A model generated the notes under the pieces. That model did no database searches, was not told the DNA's origin, and saw only the letters and a program-made list of their open reading frames with translations. From assembly GCA_017620715.1 (NCBI GenBank), contig JAGAUN010000074.1:1-39886 (forward strand): a stretch of DNA of 39,886 nt, given 5' to 3'. Shown one piece after another: positions 33,247 through 39,886 of the stretch. This stretch comes from Muribaculaceae bacterium (lineage in GTDB: Bacteria > Bacteroidota > Bacteroidia > Bacteroidales > Muribaculaceae). A program made the position numbers and the translations under genes. Positions within the stretch are counted from its first letter, which is position 1; each line of letters begins with the position of its first letter.

Positions 33247-33759
33247 TTAACGGCGGGCGTGGTGACCACGACGCTGAGCGTCGGCTTTCTTCTGTTTGGG
33301 ATGGTTGCCTTTGTGGCTTTTCATTTTTTTGCCCATCATGGGGTTGTCAATGTAGTTGTTTTCGAGAAACTGTGTGTACTGCTCGGGGGTGAGTATGTTT
33401 TTGACCTGAGTGAGGTAGTTCTGGCGCACGTTGTGCATCATCACTCGGGGCGATACGGTGGTGTCGGCCTGCTGCTCACGAGCGGCTTTCATTACTTCGC
33501 GCGGAGTGGGTATGGCTGCTATGGCTTCCTGCTGGGTGGCAGTGAGGTTGAGGTTGGCAAAGGGGTTATACTGTGCTGAGTCGCGGCGAGAGTCACAACG
33601 GCGGTCTTTTCTTTGTTTGTGACATTTTTTCTTACCGCCGGGGGCGCGGCACTCGGTGCTGTCAGACTGACATCTCTCGGGCTTGGCGGCCATGGCCGAG
33701 GTTGATACGGTGAGTACTGCCAAAGCGGCGAGTGCGATTGATAAAATACTTTTTTTCAT
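33247..33759 (-). CDS. Spy/CpxP-like periplasmic protein, basic and cysteine-containing
   Basis: A 170-residue exported protein with a signal peptide ending AMAAK. The mature part has three regions: a Cys- and Lys-rich N-terminal stretch with C30, C37, C46 and C55 (about 26-62), a helical middle with the LTATQQEAI and LTPEQYTQFLEN repeats that echo LTxxQ motifs of Spy/CpxP periplasmic chaperones (about 70-145), and a very basic His/Lys/Arg-rich end (150-170). Spy/CpxP proteins sense or bind misfolded or metal-stressed envelope proteins. The cysteines and basic tails could bind metal or nucleic acid, which is inference. It is divergent from the second GH20 gene. Confidence 0.6.
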   Translation of the reverse strand: MKKSILSIALAALAVLTVSTSAMAAKPERCQSDSTECRAPGGKKKCHKQRKDRRCDSRRDSAQYNPFANLNLTATQQEAIAAIPTPREVMKAAREQQADTTVSPRVMMHNVRQNYLTQVKNILTPEQYTQFLENNYIDNPMMGKKMKSHKGNHPKQKKADAQRRGHHARR

Positions 33760-33901
33760 AAGGATATTGTTTATTTAAAGAATGAATATTGTAATTATGC
33801 GTTGGTTTTTTCGTTATTACTATGACAAACTCGGTGAGCTAAAGTTTATTTGCTATCGGCGAGTTTTAGCAATTTTTATAGCAATCGTAAATTTTTGTTT
33901 T

Positions 33902-33909
33902 TATATTTG
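33902..33909 (+). promoter_or_regulatory. -7 element for the second GH20 gene
   Basis: TATATTTG matches TAnnTTTG and lies 40 bases before the ATG at 33950. The -33 region is only T-rich. Confidence 0.5.
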
Positions 33910-33923
33910 CCTTACAAATACTT

Positions 33924-33961
33924 ATATACCATGCTTAAAATCATATACCATGCTTAAAATC
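33924..33961 (+). repeat. 19-bp tandem duplication spanning the GH20 start codon
   Basis: Two perfect copies of a 19-base unit (33924-33942 and 33943-33961) lie head to tail, each containing an ATG followed by CTTAAAATC. Because 19 is not a multiple of three, the first ATG (33931) is in a different frame from the GH20 ATG (33950). Confidence 0.9.
33931..33957 (+). CDS. Upstream mini-ORF MLKIIYHA created by the duplication
   Basis: The first duplicated ATG opens an eight-codon frame ending at TAA 33955-33957, which overlaps the GH20 start codon. If translated it could lower or couple GH20 translation. It probably arose by slippage and may be unused. Confidence 0.25.
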   Translation: MLKIIYHA

Positions 33962-35968
33962 ACAAATCTTATTGCAGCGTTATTTATATCGGCAGCGGTA
34001 GCGTCGGCTGCACCCTCCAATCCGTGTGAGGGGTTGTTGCCCAAACCCTCGTCGGTAGTTGTCGAAAAAGGGAGTTACAACGTGCCTGCCATGCCGCTCA
34101 CCATACGTATATCGGGCCCCGAGGCCGATGCCTTGTCGGCCTTGGCTGAGAGCTACGGATTCAAACCCGTTGCCCGTGGCAAAGCTGATGTGACGGTGAG
34201 CTACGGCACATCGGCCACAGCCGAGGGCTACACTCTTAAGGTTACGAAACGGGCCATCGAAATCAAGGCCGAAGGCGCTCCGGGTGCATTCTACGGGCTG
34301 CAGTCGCTCCGGCAGATGCTCGATGCCGGTATGCCGCAGTGGAATTGCCTCACCCTTACCGACTCGCCGCGTTTCCCTTACCGCGGTCTGATGGTCGACG
34401 TGAGCCGCCATTTCCGCACCATACCCTTTCTGAAGAAGCAGATCGATGCCATGGCACGGCTGAAGATGAACAATATGCACCTGCACCTCACCGATGCCGC
34501 CGGCTGGCGCATGCCCGTGGAGAGCTATCCCAAGCTCAATTCGCAGGCGGCGTGGCGCCCGCAGGTGAAGTGGAGCGACTGGGTTGCCGCCGGAACACCT
34601 TACGCCGAGGAGGGCCAGCCCGGTGCCTACGGCGGATATTACACCAAAGATGAGCTTCGCGGCCTCGTGAAGTATGCCGCCGACCGCCACATACGCATCA
34701 TACCCGAGATAGAGATGCCCGGCCACAGCGAGGAGGTGGTAGCCGCATATCCCGAGGTGTCGTGCTCAGGCCAGGGTGGCGACCTGTGCCCCGGCAAGGA
34801 GGCTACCTTTGCCATGCTTGAGGCTGTGCTCGACGAGGTTATAGATATATTCCCATCCGAACTGATACATATAGGCGGCGACGAGGCTTCGAAAGGCGCA
34901 TGGCACAACTGCCCCGACTGTAAGCGCCGCATGGAGCAGCAGGGTCTGGCCGACGTCGACGAGCTGCAGAGCTACCTTATAAAACGGATTGAGCAGTATG
35001 TCAATTCAAAAGGACGCCGCATAATCGGCTGGGACGAGATTATAGACGGCGGTATCGCTCCCGACGCCACCATAATGTCGTGGCGCGGTACCGAGGGAGG
35101 CAACCGAGCCATGACCGAGGGTCACGATGTGATAATGACCCCTGTGGGATACTGCTATATCGACTACTGTCAGGACGCACCCTTCCGCGAGCCCGTGTCG
35201 ATAGGCGGGTATACCCCCTTGCGGCTTGTCTACTCATTCGAGCCGGCCGACACCGCTCTTTCGGCCGAAGCGCTCAATCACTTGCTCGGTGTACAGGCCA
35301 ATCTCTGGGCCGAACAGATCACCACCGATTCGCATGCCGAATATATGTACTATCCGCGCACGTACGCCATAGCCGAGATAGGCTGGAGTGCGGCGCAGAA
35401 AGATTACGACGATTTCCACCGTAGGGCGCTGATGTTCAATCATCTCCTCGACTCGCTCGGCTATGCCGTGTTTGACCTCGACAATGAATATGGAGAGCGT
35501 CGTGAGAGCCTGACGCCCGTCAGACACCTCGCCCTCGGTGCCCCTGTGACCTACACAACACCCTATCACGAGAAATATCCCGCGCAAGGCCCCTCAACCC
35601 TCACCGACGGACTGCTCGGCGGTTGGAGCTATGGCGACAAGCGCTGGCAGGGTTGGCTCACCGACGTTGACCTTACCGTCGATTTAGGCCGGGAGCAACC
35701 CATACACACAGCCACCGCCTCGTTTATGCACTCGCCCGGCGCATGGGTACACCTGCCGCAGAGCGTCATCTTTGAGGTCAGCTCCGACGGGGTCAACTTC
35801 ACCCCCGTGGGGCAGGCATGGTGTGATGTGGCCGACGACTATCAGTCGATTACCATGAAGCCCTATACAGCCGCCTTCAACGCCACCGGCCGCTACCTGC
35901 GTCTGCGTGCCGAGCGCAATCCGCGCCCCGGAGCCTGGCTCTTCCTCGACGAAATAATAGTGAACTGA
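33950..35968 (+). CDS. GH20 beta-N-acetylhexosaminidase with C-terminal F5/8-like domain
   Basis: A 672-residue exported enzyme from ATG 33950 (MLKITNLIAALFISAAVASA is the signal). An N-terminal GH20b domain (about 25-140) precedes the catalytic barrel (about 145-500): NNMHLHLTDAAGWRMPV, PEIEMPGHSEEVV, and the catalytic pair D311-E312 in HIGGDEA. The C-terminal 140 residues look like a beta-sandwich of the F5/8 type C kind, with a WQGWLTDVDLTVDLG-like strand pattern, likely binding sugar or glycan. Length and domains match large Bacteroidota exo-hexosaminidases. It differs from the compact GH20 at 22442 by this domain. A farther in-frame ATG at 33782 would lie upstream of the promoter, so is rejected. 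Confidence 0.94.
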   Translation: MLKITNLIAALFISAAVASAAPSNPCEGLLPKPSSVVVEKGSYNVPAMPLTIRISGPEADALSALAESYGFKPVARGKADVTVSYGTSATAEGYTLKVTKRAIEIKAEGAPGAFYGLQSLRQMLDAGMPQWNCLTLTDSPRFPYRGLMVDVSRHFRTIPFLKKQIDAMARLKMNNMHLHLTDAAGWRMPVESYPKLNSQAAWRPQVKWSDWVAAGTPYAEEGQPGAYGGYYTKDELRGLVKYAADRHIRIIPEIEMPGHSEEVVAAYPEVSCSGQGGDLCPGKEATFAMLEAVLDEVIDIFPSELIHIGGDEASKGAWHNCPDCKRRMEQQGLADVDELQSYLIKRIEQYVNSKGRRIIGWDEIIDGGIAPDATIMSWRGTEGGNRAMTEGHDVIMTPVGYCYIDYCQDAPFREPVSIGGYTPLRLVYSFEPADTALSAEALNHLLGVQANLWAEQITTDSHAEYMYYPRTYAIAEIGWSAAQKDYDDFHRRALMFNHLLDSLGYAVFDLDNEYGERRESLTPVRHLALGAPVTYTTPYHEKYPAQGPSTLTDGLLGGWSYGDKRWQGWLTDVDLTVDLGREQPIHTATASFMHSPGAWVHLPQSVIFEVSSDGVNFTPVGQAWCDVADDYQSITMKPYTAAFNATGRYLRLRAERNPRPGAWLFLDEIIVN

Positions 35969-36043
35969 AGTGCTGTCAGCGGTATATATTATTAAGATAA
36001 TCCAATTTGATGATGAGATCAAAACTATAAAATATATAAGACG

Positions 36044-36910
36044 ATGAGACACTTTGTTGCCATATTTACAGTCTGTTTTGCCTGCGTGTTGGGCTACTCT
36101 CAAGACGTGGAAAAGGATGTCTCTATTGGTATATCGCCTTCTGATGAGTTTACCGATTCGGTATGCTCGGCGTGGATGCCACATAATTTTTGCTTGAATA
36201 ATGCAGACGTGAATCAACTGTCGGGTATTTTATGGTCGGTTGAGATACCAATGGCTGACGGAAGTGTTAAGACATTGTCTTTTGAAAATACAGATTGCAT
36301 TGGTATACCAGCCATTGAAAATCCCAAAGAATATTCTATAATAGATAATAAATTTATTCGAGGTTCTGTGTTTTGCAGGTTCACAGCAGGTGGTAAGGAA
36401 AGCACTATTACTTTTCCGCTCAAACTCACACTTAAACCTATAATAGTAAGTGTGACTGAACCTATATTTACACAGCGCACTGACAATGAGAGATTTTATA
36501 ATGCATATTTTGTCGTAGAGTATTATGGTGCTAAATACTTGCTGCGTGAAAGGGAAGAAATAGATGCAATTCCGGTTAATACTGAGATTATAAGACAGGC
36601 TCCCATTGCTGAAGTTTTAATACCAGACATTCCTATGTTTGCGGGCATTTTTTATATTACCGCTTCGAATGAATATGGAGAAGCGAAATGGGAATATTGG
36701 TTTAATGACGATTTCACAGCATCATTGCCTTCGCTGGAATGGGATGGTAATAATATAGAATCGGTATATGTCTATGACATGTCGGGCATGGTTGTGTTGA
36801 GTTCGGCTACGCTTGATTGCCTGGATGAACTGCCCCCCAATATTGTGTATATAGTGAGAATGGTAGGTTCAGACGGCCTTATAAAGACCGTAAAATATAT
36901 AAAAAGATAG
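36044..36910 (+). CDS. Secreted protein with a probable T9SS type A sorting domain
   Basis: A 288-residue protein with a signal peptide (VAIFTVCFACVLGYSQ). The middle (about 25-230) has no family I recognise; it seems beta-rich. The final 53 residues (236-288) follow the pattern of T9SS type A C-terminal domains: VYVYDMSGMVVL, then LPPNIVYIVRMV, then a final IKTVKYIKR strand; the VYDxxG and YIVR elements are typical. It would be exported by Sec and then by the T9SS whose core is at 136-7090. The gene is distinctly more AT-rich than its neighbours, which hints at recent arrival. No promoter match was seen. Confidence 0.65.
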   Translation: MRHFVAIFTVCFACVLGYSQDVEKDVSIGISPSDEFTDSVCSAWMPHNFCLNNADVNQLSGILWSVEIPMADGSVKTLSFENTDCIGIPAIENPKEYSIIDNKFIRGSVFCRFTAGGKESTITFPLKLTLKPIIVSVTEPIFTQRTDNERFYNAYFVVEYYGAKYLLREREEIDAIPVNTEIIRQAPIAEVLIPDIPMFAGIFYITASNEYGEAKWEYWFNDDFTASLPSLEWDGNNIESVYVYDMSGMVVLSSATLDCLDELPPNIVYIVRMVGSDGLIKTVKYIKR

Positions 36911-36988
36911 TTTATAGTCTTGAGGAATACATGGAGAAATTAACTTGAAATAATTGAGGAAAAATTTCCGTATAGTGTAGCTTAATTG

Positions 36989-36996
36989 TAAATTTG
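36989..36996 (+). promoter_or_regulatory. -7 element for serC-serA
   Basis: TAAATTTG lies 39 bases before the serC ATG at 37036. No clear -33 match was found. Confidence 0.5.
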
Positions 36997-37035
36997 TGCA
37001 TTGTTGAAAATCTTCATTACTCAATTTTTTCAAAT

Positions 37036-38106
37036 ATGAAAAAACATAATTTCTACGCAGGCCCGTCGATACTGCCCCAGTATACGATTAAGAATACGGC
37101 CGAAGCGATTATCGACTTTGCCGGTACAGGGCTGTCGGTTCTCGAAGTGAGTCATCGCAGCAAGGAGTTTCAGGCTGTAATCGACGAGGCTATGGCCTTG
37201 GTCAAAGAGCTGCTTGAGGTGCCCGAGGGCTACAGTGTGCTCTTCCTTGGCGGAGGCGCTTCGATGCAGTTCTGCATGGTGCCCTACAACCTGCTTGGCC
37301 GCAAGGCATCGTATCTCGACACCGGCACCTGGGCTTCAAACGCCATAAAGGAGGCACGGCTGTTTGGCGAAGTTGATGTTGTGGCCTCGTCGAAAGAGGC
37401 CAACTACACCTATATCCCCAAAGACTACGTTGTGCCTGCCGATTCCGACTATTTCCACTTCACTACCAACAATACCATTTACGGTACAGAGACCCGCAAG
37501 GATCCCGACCTCAACGTACGCCTGGTAGCTGATATGTCGAGCGATATCTTCTCGCGCCCCGTCGATGTGTCGAAATACGATATCATCTATGCCGGCGCTC
37601 AGAAAAATCTCGCTCCGGCCGGCGTGACTCTCGTGATAGTGCGCGACGACGCTCTCGGTCATGTTGACCGCGCCATACCTACAATGCTCGATTACCGCAC
37701 ACATATAAAGAAAGGTTCGATGTTCAACACCCCTCCGGTGCTCCCCATCTACTCTGCTCTGCAGACATTGCGCTACTACAAGCAGTTGGGCGGACTGGCC
37801 GCTATCGAGAAACTCGACCTCGAGAAAGCCGCGCTGCTCTACGAGGCCATCGACTCGTCGAAAATGTTTACCGGAACCGTTACCGACCCGGCCGACCGCT
37901 CGATAATGAACGTATGTTTCGTAATGACTCCCGAATACAAGGAGCTGGAGAAAGAGTTTGTTGACTTTGCAGCCACCAAGGGTATTGTGGGTATCAAGGG
38001 ACACCGTTCGGTGGGCGGTTTCCGTGCATCGCTCTACAATGCAATGCCTATAGAGAGTGTACGCGTACTTGTCGACGCAATGAAAGAATTCCAAGCAAAG
38101 CACTGA
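37036..38106 (+). CDS. serC: Phosphoserine aminotransferase
   Basis: A 356-residue PLP enzyme converting 3-phosphohydroxypyruvate to phosphoserine. It starts [14 protein letters not shown], the usual SerC opening, with [15 protein letters not shown], the substrate-loop [11 protein letters not shown], the PLP lysine K190 in [11 protein letters not shown], and a C-terminal [15 protein letters not shown]. The ATG at 37036 is preferred over 36994, which lies within the -7 promoter element. SerA follows one base after the stop, so they are an operon; SerB is separate at 18138. Confidence 0.96.
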   Translation: MKKHNFYAGPSILPQYTIKNTAEAIIDFAGTGLSVLEVSHRSKEFQAVIDEAMALVKELLEVPEGYSVLFLGGGASMQFCMVPYNLLGRKASYLDTGTWASNAIKEARLFGEVDVVASSKEANYTYIPKDYVVPADSDYFHFTTNNTIYGTETRKDPDLNVRLVADMSSDIFSRPVDVSKYDIIYAGAQKNLAPAGVTLVIVRDDALGHVDRAIPTMLDYRTHIKKGSMFNTPPVLPIYSALQTLRYYKQLGGLAAIEKLDLEKAALLYEAIDSSKMFTGTVTDPADRSIMNVCFVMTPEYKELEKEFVDFAATKGIVGIKGHRSVGGFRASLYNAMPIESVRVLVDAMKEFQAKH

Positions 38107-38107
38107 T

Positions 38108-39028
38108 ATGAATGTACTTGTAGCTACCGAAAAGCCTTTTTCGAAAGAGGCTGTCGAGGCCATCCGCACCGAGATAGAGAAAGCCGGTCACACACTGTTG
38201 CTCCTTGAGCGCTATACCGACCGCGCCCAATTGCTCGAAGCCGCATCGAAGGCCGATGCAATGATAATACGTTCCGACAAAATCAAAACCGATGTGTTTG
38301 AGGCCGCACCCTCTTTGAAGATTGTGGTGCGCGCAGGTGCCGGATACGATAATGTTGATCTCGAAGCCGCCACCAAAGCGGGAGTGGTTGTAGAAAATAC
38401 CCCCGGTCAGAACTCCAATGCCGTAGCCGAATTAGTGTTCGGTATGGCAGTGATGGCTTTGCGCAATATGTACGATGCCTCGACCGGCCGCGAGCTGCGC
38501 AACCGGCGTCTTGGCATACACGCATTCGGTCAGGTAGGCCGATGCGTGGCCCGTATTGCCAAAGGATTCGGTATGGAGGTGAGCGCTCTCGACCCCTTCT
38601 GCCCCGATGAGGTGATGGAGCAGGCCGGCGTACGCCCTGTGCACAGTGTTGAGGAGCTTTATGCCGGCAACGATGTAGTGAGTCTGCATATACCCGCCAC
38701 GCCTGAAACTGTCAAATCGGTAGGCAAAGAGCTTATAGAGGCTATGCCCAAGGGTGCCCTGCTTGTAAATACCGCCCGCAAGGAGGTGATTGACGAAGAG
38801 GGTCTGGCCAAGGCTTTGGCCGACCGCACCGATATAAAGTATGTGGCCGACGTGGCTCCCGACAATGCCGCCGAGCTGAAAGAGCTTTATCCCGGACGCG
38901 TATTTTTCACCCCCAAGAAGATGGGCGCTCAGACAGCCGAGGCCAATGCCGGCGCCGGCATAGCGGCAGCCCGACAGATAGTGGCCTTTTTTGCCGACGG
39001 CACACGTCTGCATCAAGTCAATAAATAG
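38108..39028 (+). CDS. serA: D-3-phosphoglycerate dehydrogenase, short form without ACT domain
   Basis: A 306-residue oxidoreductase forming 3-phosphohydroxypyruvate with NAD. Substrate and nucleotide domains are present, including VVRAGAGYDNVDLEAA near 75-90, the Rossmann loop HAFGQVG (an A in place of the first G of GxGxxG), and LVNTARKEVID with its catalytic arginine. The usual PHLGAS catalytic histidine is replaced by PKKMGAQ, with lysines at 270-271. Short enzymes with lysine in this position are known (type IIIK, e.g. Entamoeba and Bacteroides-like), so it is probably active. No C-terminal regulatory ACT domain follows. Confidence 0.92.
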   Translation: MNVLVATEKPFSKEAVEAIRTEIEKAGHTLLLLERYTDRAQLLEAASKADAMIIRSDKIKTDVFEAAPSLKIVVRAGAGYDNVDLEAATKAGVVVENTPGQNSNAVAELVFGMAVMALRNMYDASTGRELRNRRLGIHAFGQVGRCVARIAKGFGMEVSALDPFCPDEVMEQAGVRPVHSVEELYAGNDVVSLHIPATPETVKSVGKELIEAMPKGALLVNTARKEVIDEEGLAKALADRTDIKYVADVAPDNAAELKELYPGRVFFTPKKMGAQTAEANAGAGIAAARQIVAFFADGTRLHQVNK

Positions 39029-39043
39029 CGTGCTATAGCATAT

Positions 39044-39095
39044 ACCATAGAGGGTACTCCAAAATAATCAATTTGGAGTACCCTCTATGGTTTTT
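39044..39095 (+). terminator. serC-serA terminator
   Basis: Perfect 20-base arms (39044-39063 and 39072-39091) around an 8-base loop, followed by a short T-run to 39095. It lies 15 bases after the serA stop and before the convergent gene at 39154, so it may serve both strands. Confidence 0.85.
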
Positions 39096-39153
39096 GATAT
39101 TTATTGTCGAACCGGCTCTTAATTAGCGGGTGCTATACGCTTAGTCGGGAGTA

Positions 39154-39886
39154 TTACTCACCACTCCATCTCCACTGATTGACATCATCATTTAGAATCT
39201 TTTCATCCCAAGGGAAGAATGTTTCAATTTCGGTATAGAGGTCGTGCGAAAACTCTTTTACATCGTAAATCTTCTCATCGCCATCATAGCACTCCAACAA
39301 TTCCACTAAATACGGGGCGCCCGGACATTTCATATCCACATTGCGGTATTCTGAGTCTCTGAGGGGGCCTATGCCCTCAACCCAGTAATCAACATAACTT
39401 TTGTAGCAGAACATTCTAACGGCAATTATTCTTACTGCGCGGAGGGTTTTGCCGCCAAGTACAATTGTGCCGGTGCTCTGTATATTAATATTTGTGTACC
39501 CCGCTACGCCATCTGAACATACTTCAAACGCCCTTATCCAACTATTTTGTGCATTCGGGGTTCCCGGGATGCTGTAATTGCCGAGTCTATATATCATGCC
39601 ATTATCTTCATAATAGCTACCGCCCCACAGCATGGGGTTGGGCCAATCTTCGTCGCCGATAGATCTGGCCCATACTGTATGGCCTTCATGTGTGCCGTTT
39701 TTTTCGATTTTAAGCGAAAACCGGAAAGTTCCGTCAATGATACCCGACCATGTAGAATATCTGCGCAATACCCATCTTTTGCCTTCGGTAAAAATCGGGC
39801 GTATTTCAGCCGACAATGGCTCGGGGGGGAGTGAAGGCTTCACCTCACCGGTCTCATCGCCCTGAACGGGCGGCTCCTCGTCCTGA
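39154..39886 (-). CDS. Partial protein, probable surface lipoprotein; N terminus outside window
   Basis: The frame stays open from the TAA at 39154 to the window edge, 244 codons; no ATG is needed because it is cut. The most N-terminal visible residues (QDEEPPVQGDETGEVKP) form an acidic/proline linker typical of sequence just after a lipidated cysteine in Bacteroidota surface lipoproteins. The rest is Trp/Tyr-rich and beta-like (GTFRFSLKIEKNGTHEG, CSDGVAGYTNINIQST, YWVEGIGPLRDSEYR). No family was recognised. AT content is higher than in serC-serA. Confidence 0.65.
   Translation of the reverse strand, partial: QDEEPPVQGDETGEVKPSLPPEPLSAEIRPIFTEGKRWVLRRYSTWSGIIDGTFRFSLKIEKNGTHEGHTVWARSIGDEDWPNPMLWGGSYYEDNGMIYRLGNYSIPGTPNAQNSWIRAFEVCSDGVAGYTNINIQSTGTIVLGGKTLRAVRIIAVRMFCYKSYVDYWVEGIGPLRDSEYRNVDMKCPGAPYLVELLECYDGDEKIYDVKEFSHDLYTEIETFFPWDEKILNDDVNQWRWSGE

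Noticed and set aside
33782..33949. N-terminal extension of the second GH20 to the ATG at 33782
   Set aside because: It would include the promoter -7 box and add hydrophobic but non-signal residues before a complete signal peptide at 33950.

Overview
This window looks like chromosome of a member of the Bacteroidales, most likely a gut lineage near Muribaculaceae, Bacteroides or Prevotella. The evidence is a type IX secretion (T9SS) core operon, SD-poor G-depleted leaders, many copies of the Bacteroidota -7 promoter element TAnnTTTG, a sulfatase/fucosidase/hexosaminidase cluster and PorT-type barrels. Genus-level placement is inference. No phage, insertion sequence, CRISPR array or rRNA was seen.

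Layout. 1-72: start of a divergent unknown gene. 136-7090: porT, porP/sprF-like, gldK, gldL, gldM, gldN, the T9SS outer-membrane barrels, ring and motor. A hairpin with a possible 14-codon leader leads into a SecB-like gene (7177-7632). 7723-8688: tandem pair of secreted YbjN-like proteins. 8742-9665 (minus): VanZ-GNAT fusion. 9775-11422: NSS/SNF transporter plus a small basic membrane protein. 11495-13137: folP-cdaA. 13117-13527 (minus): C_GCAxxG_C_C protein. 13630-15272: two divergent lipoproteins (the right one with WG repeats) under back-to-back promoters. 15330-18137: uvrA. 18138-20964 (minus): serB, a BadF/GlcNAc-kinase-type ATPase and an NlpC/P60 protein.

21343-30591 (minus): a closely spaced run, in transcription order rnr, folB, serine-type sulfatase, GH29 fucosidase, small outer-membrane barrel, GH20 hexosaminidase, ECF sigma factor, four-helix membrane protein. 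The four middle genes are almost contiguous and look like a host-glycan (mucin-type) degradation unit. 30726-32666 (minus): gyrB. 32881-32954: tRNA-Pro(GGG). 33247-33759 (minus): Spy/CpxP-like protein. 33950-35968: second GH20, with a duplicated start region. 36044-36910: AT-rich secreted protein ending in a T9SS-type sorting domain. 37036-39028: serC-serA. 39154-39886 (minus): partial acidic-linker protein.

How the genes fit together. The T9SS operon supplies the export machine, the adjacent SecB-like protein could hold Sec clients, and the 36044 protein is a likely cargo. serC, serA and serB give the whole phosphoserine route at two loci. folP and folB are two folate-pathway steps. The hexosaminidases, fucosidase, sulfatase and GlcNAc-kinase-like protein together suggest use of sulfated, fucosylated GlcNAc glycans. 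Most promising for follow-up: the SecB-like gene with its hairpin leader beside the T9SS operon, the VanZ-GNAT fusion, and the glycan genes placed between rnr/folB and an ECF sigma factor.
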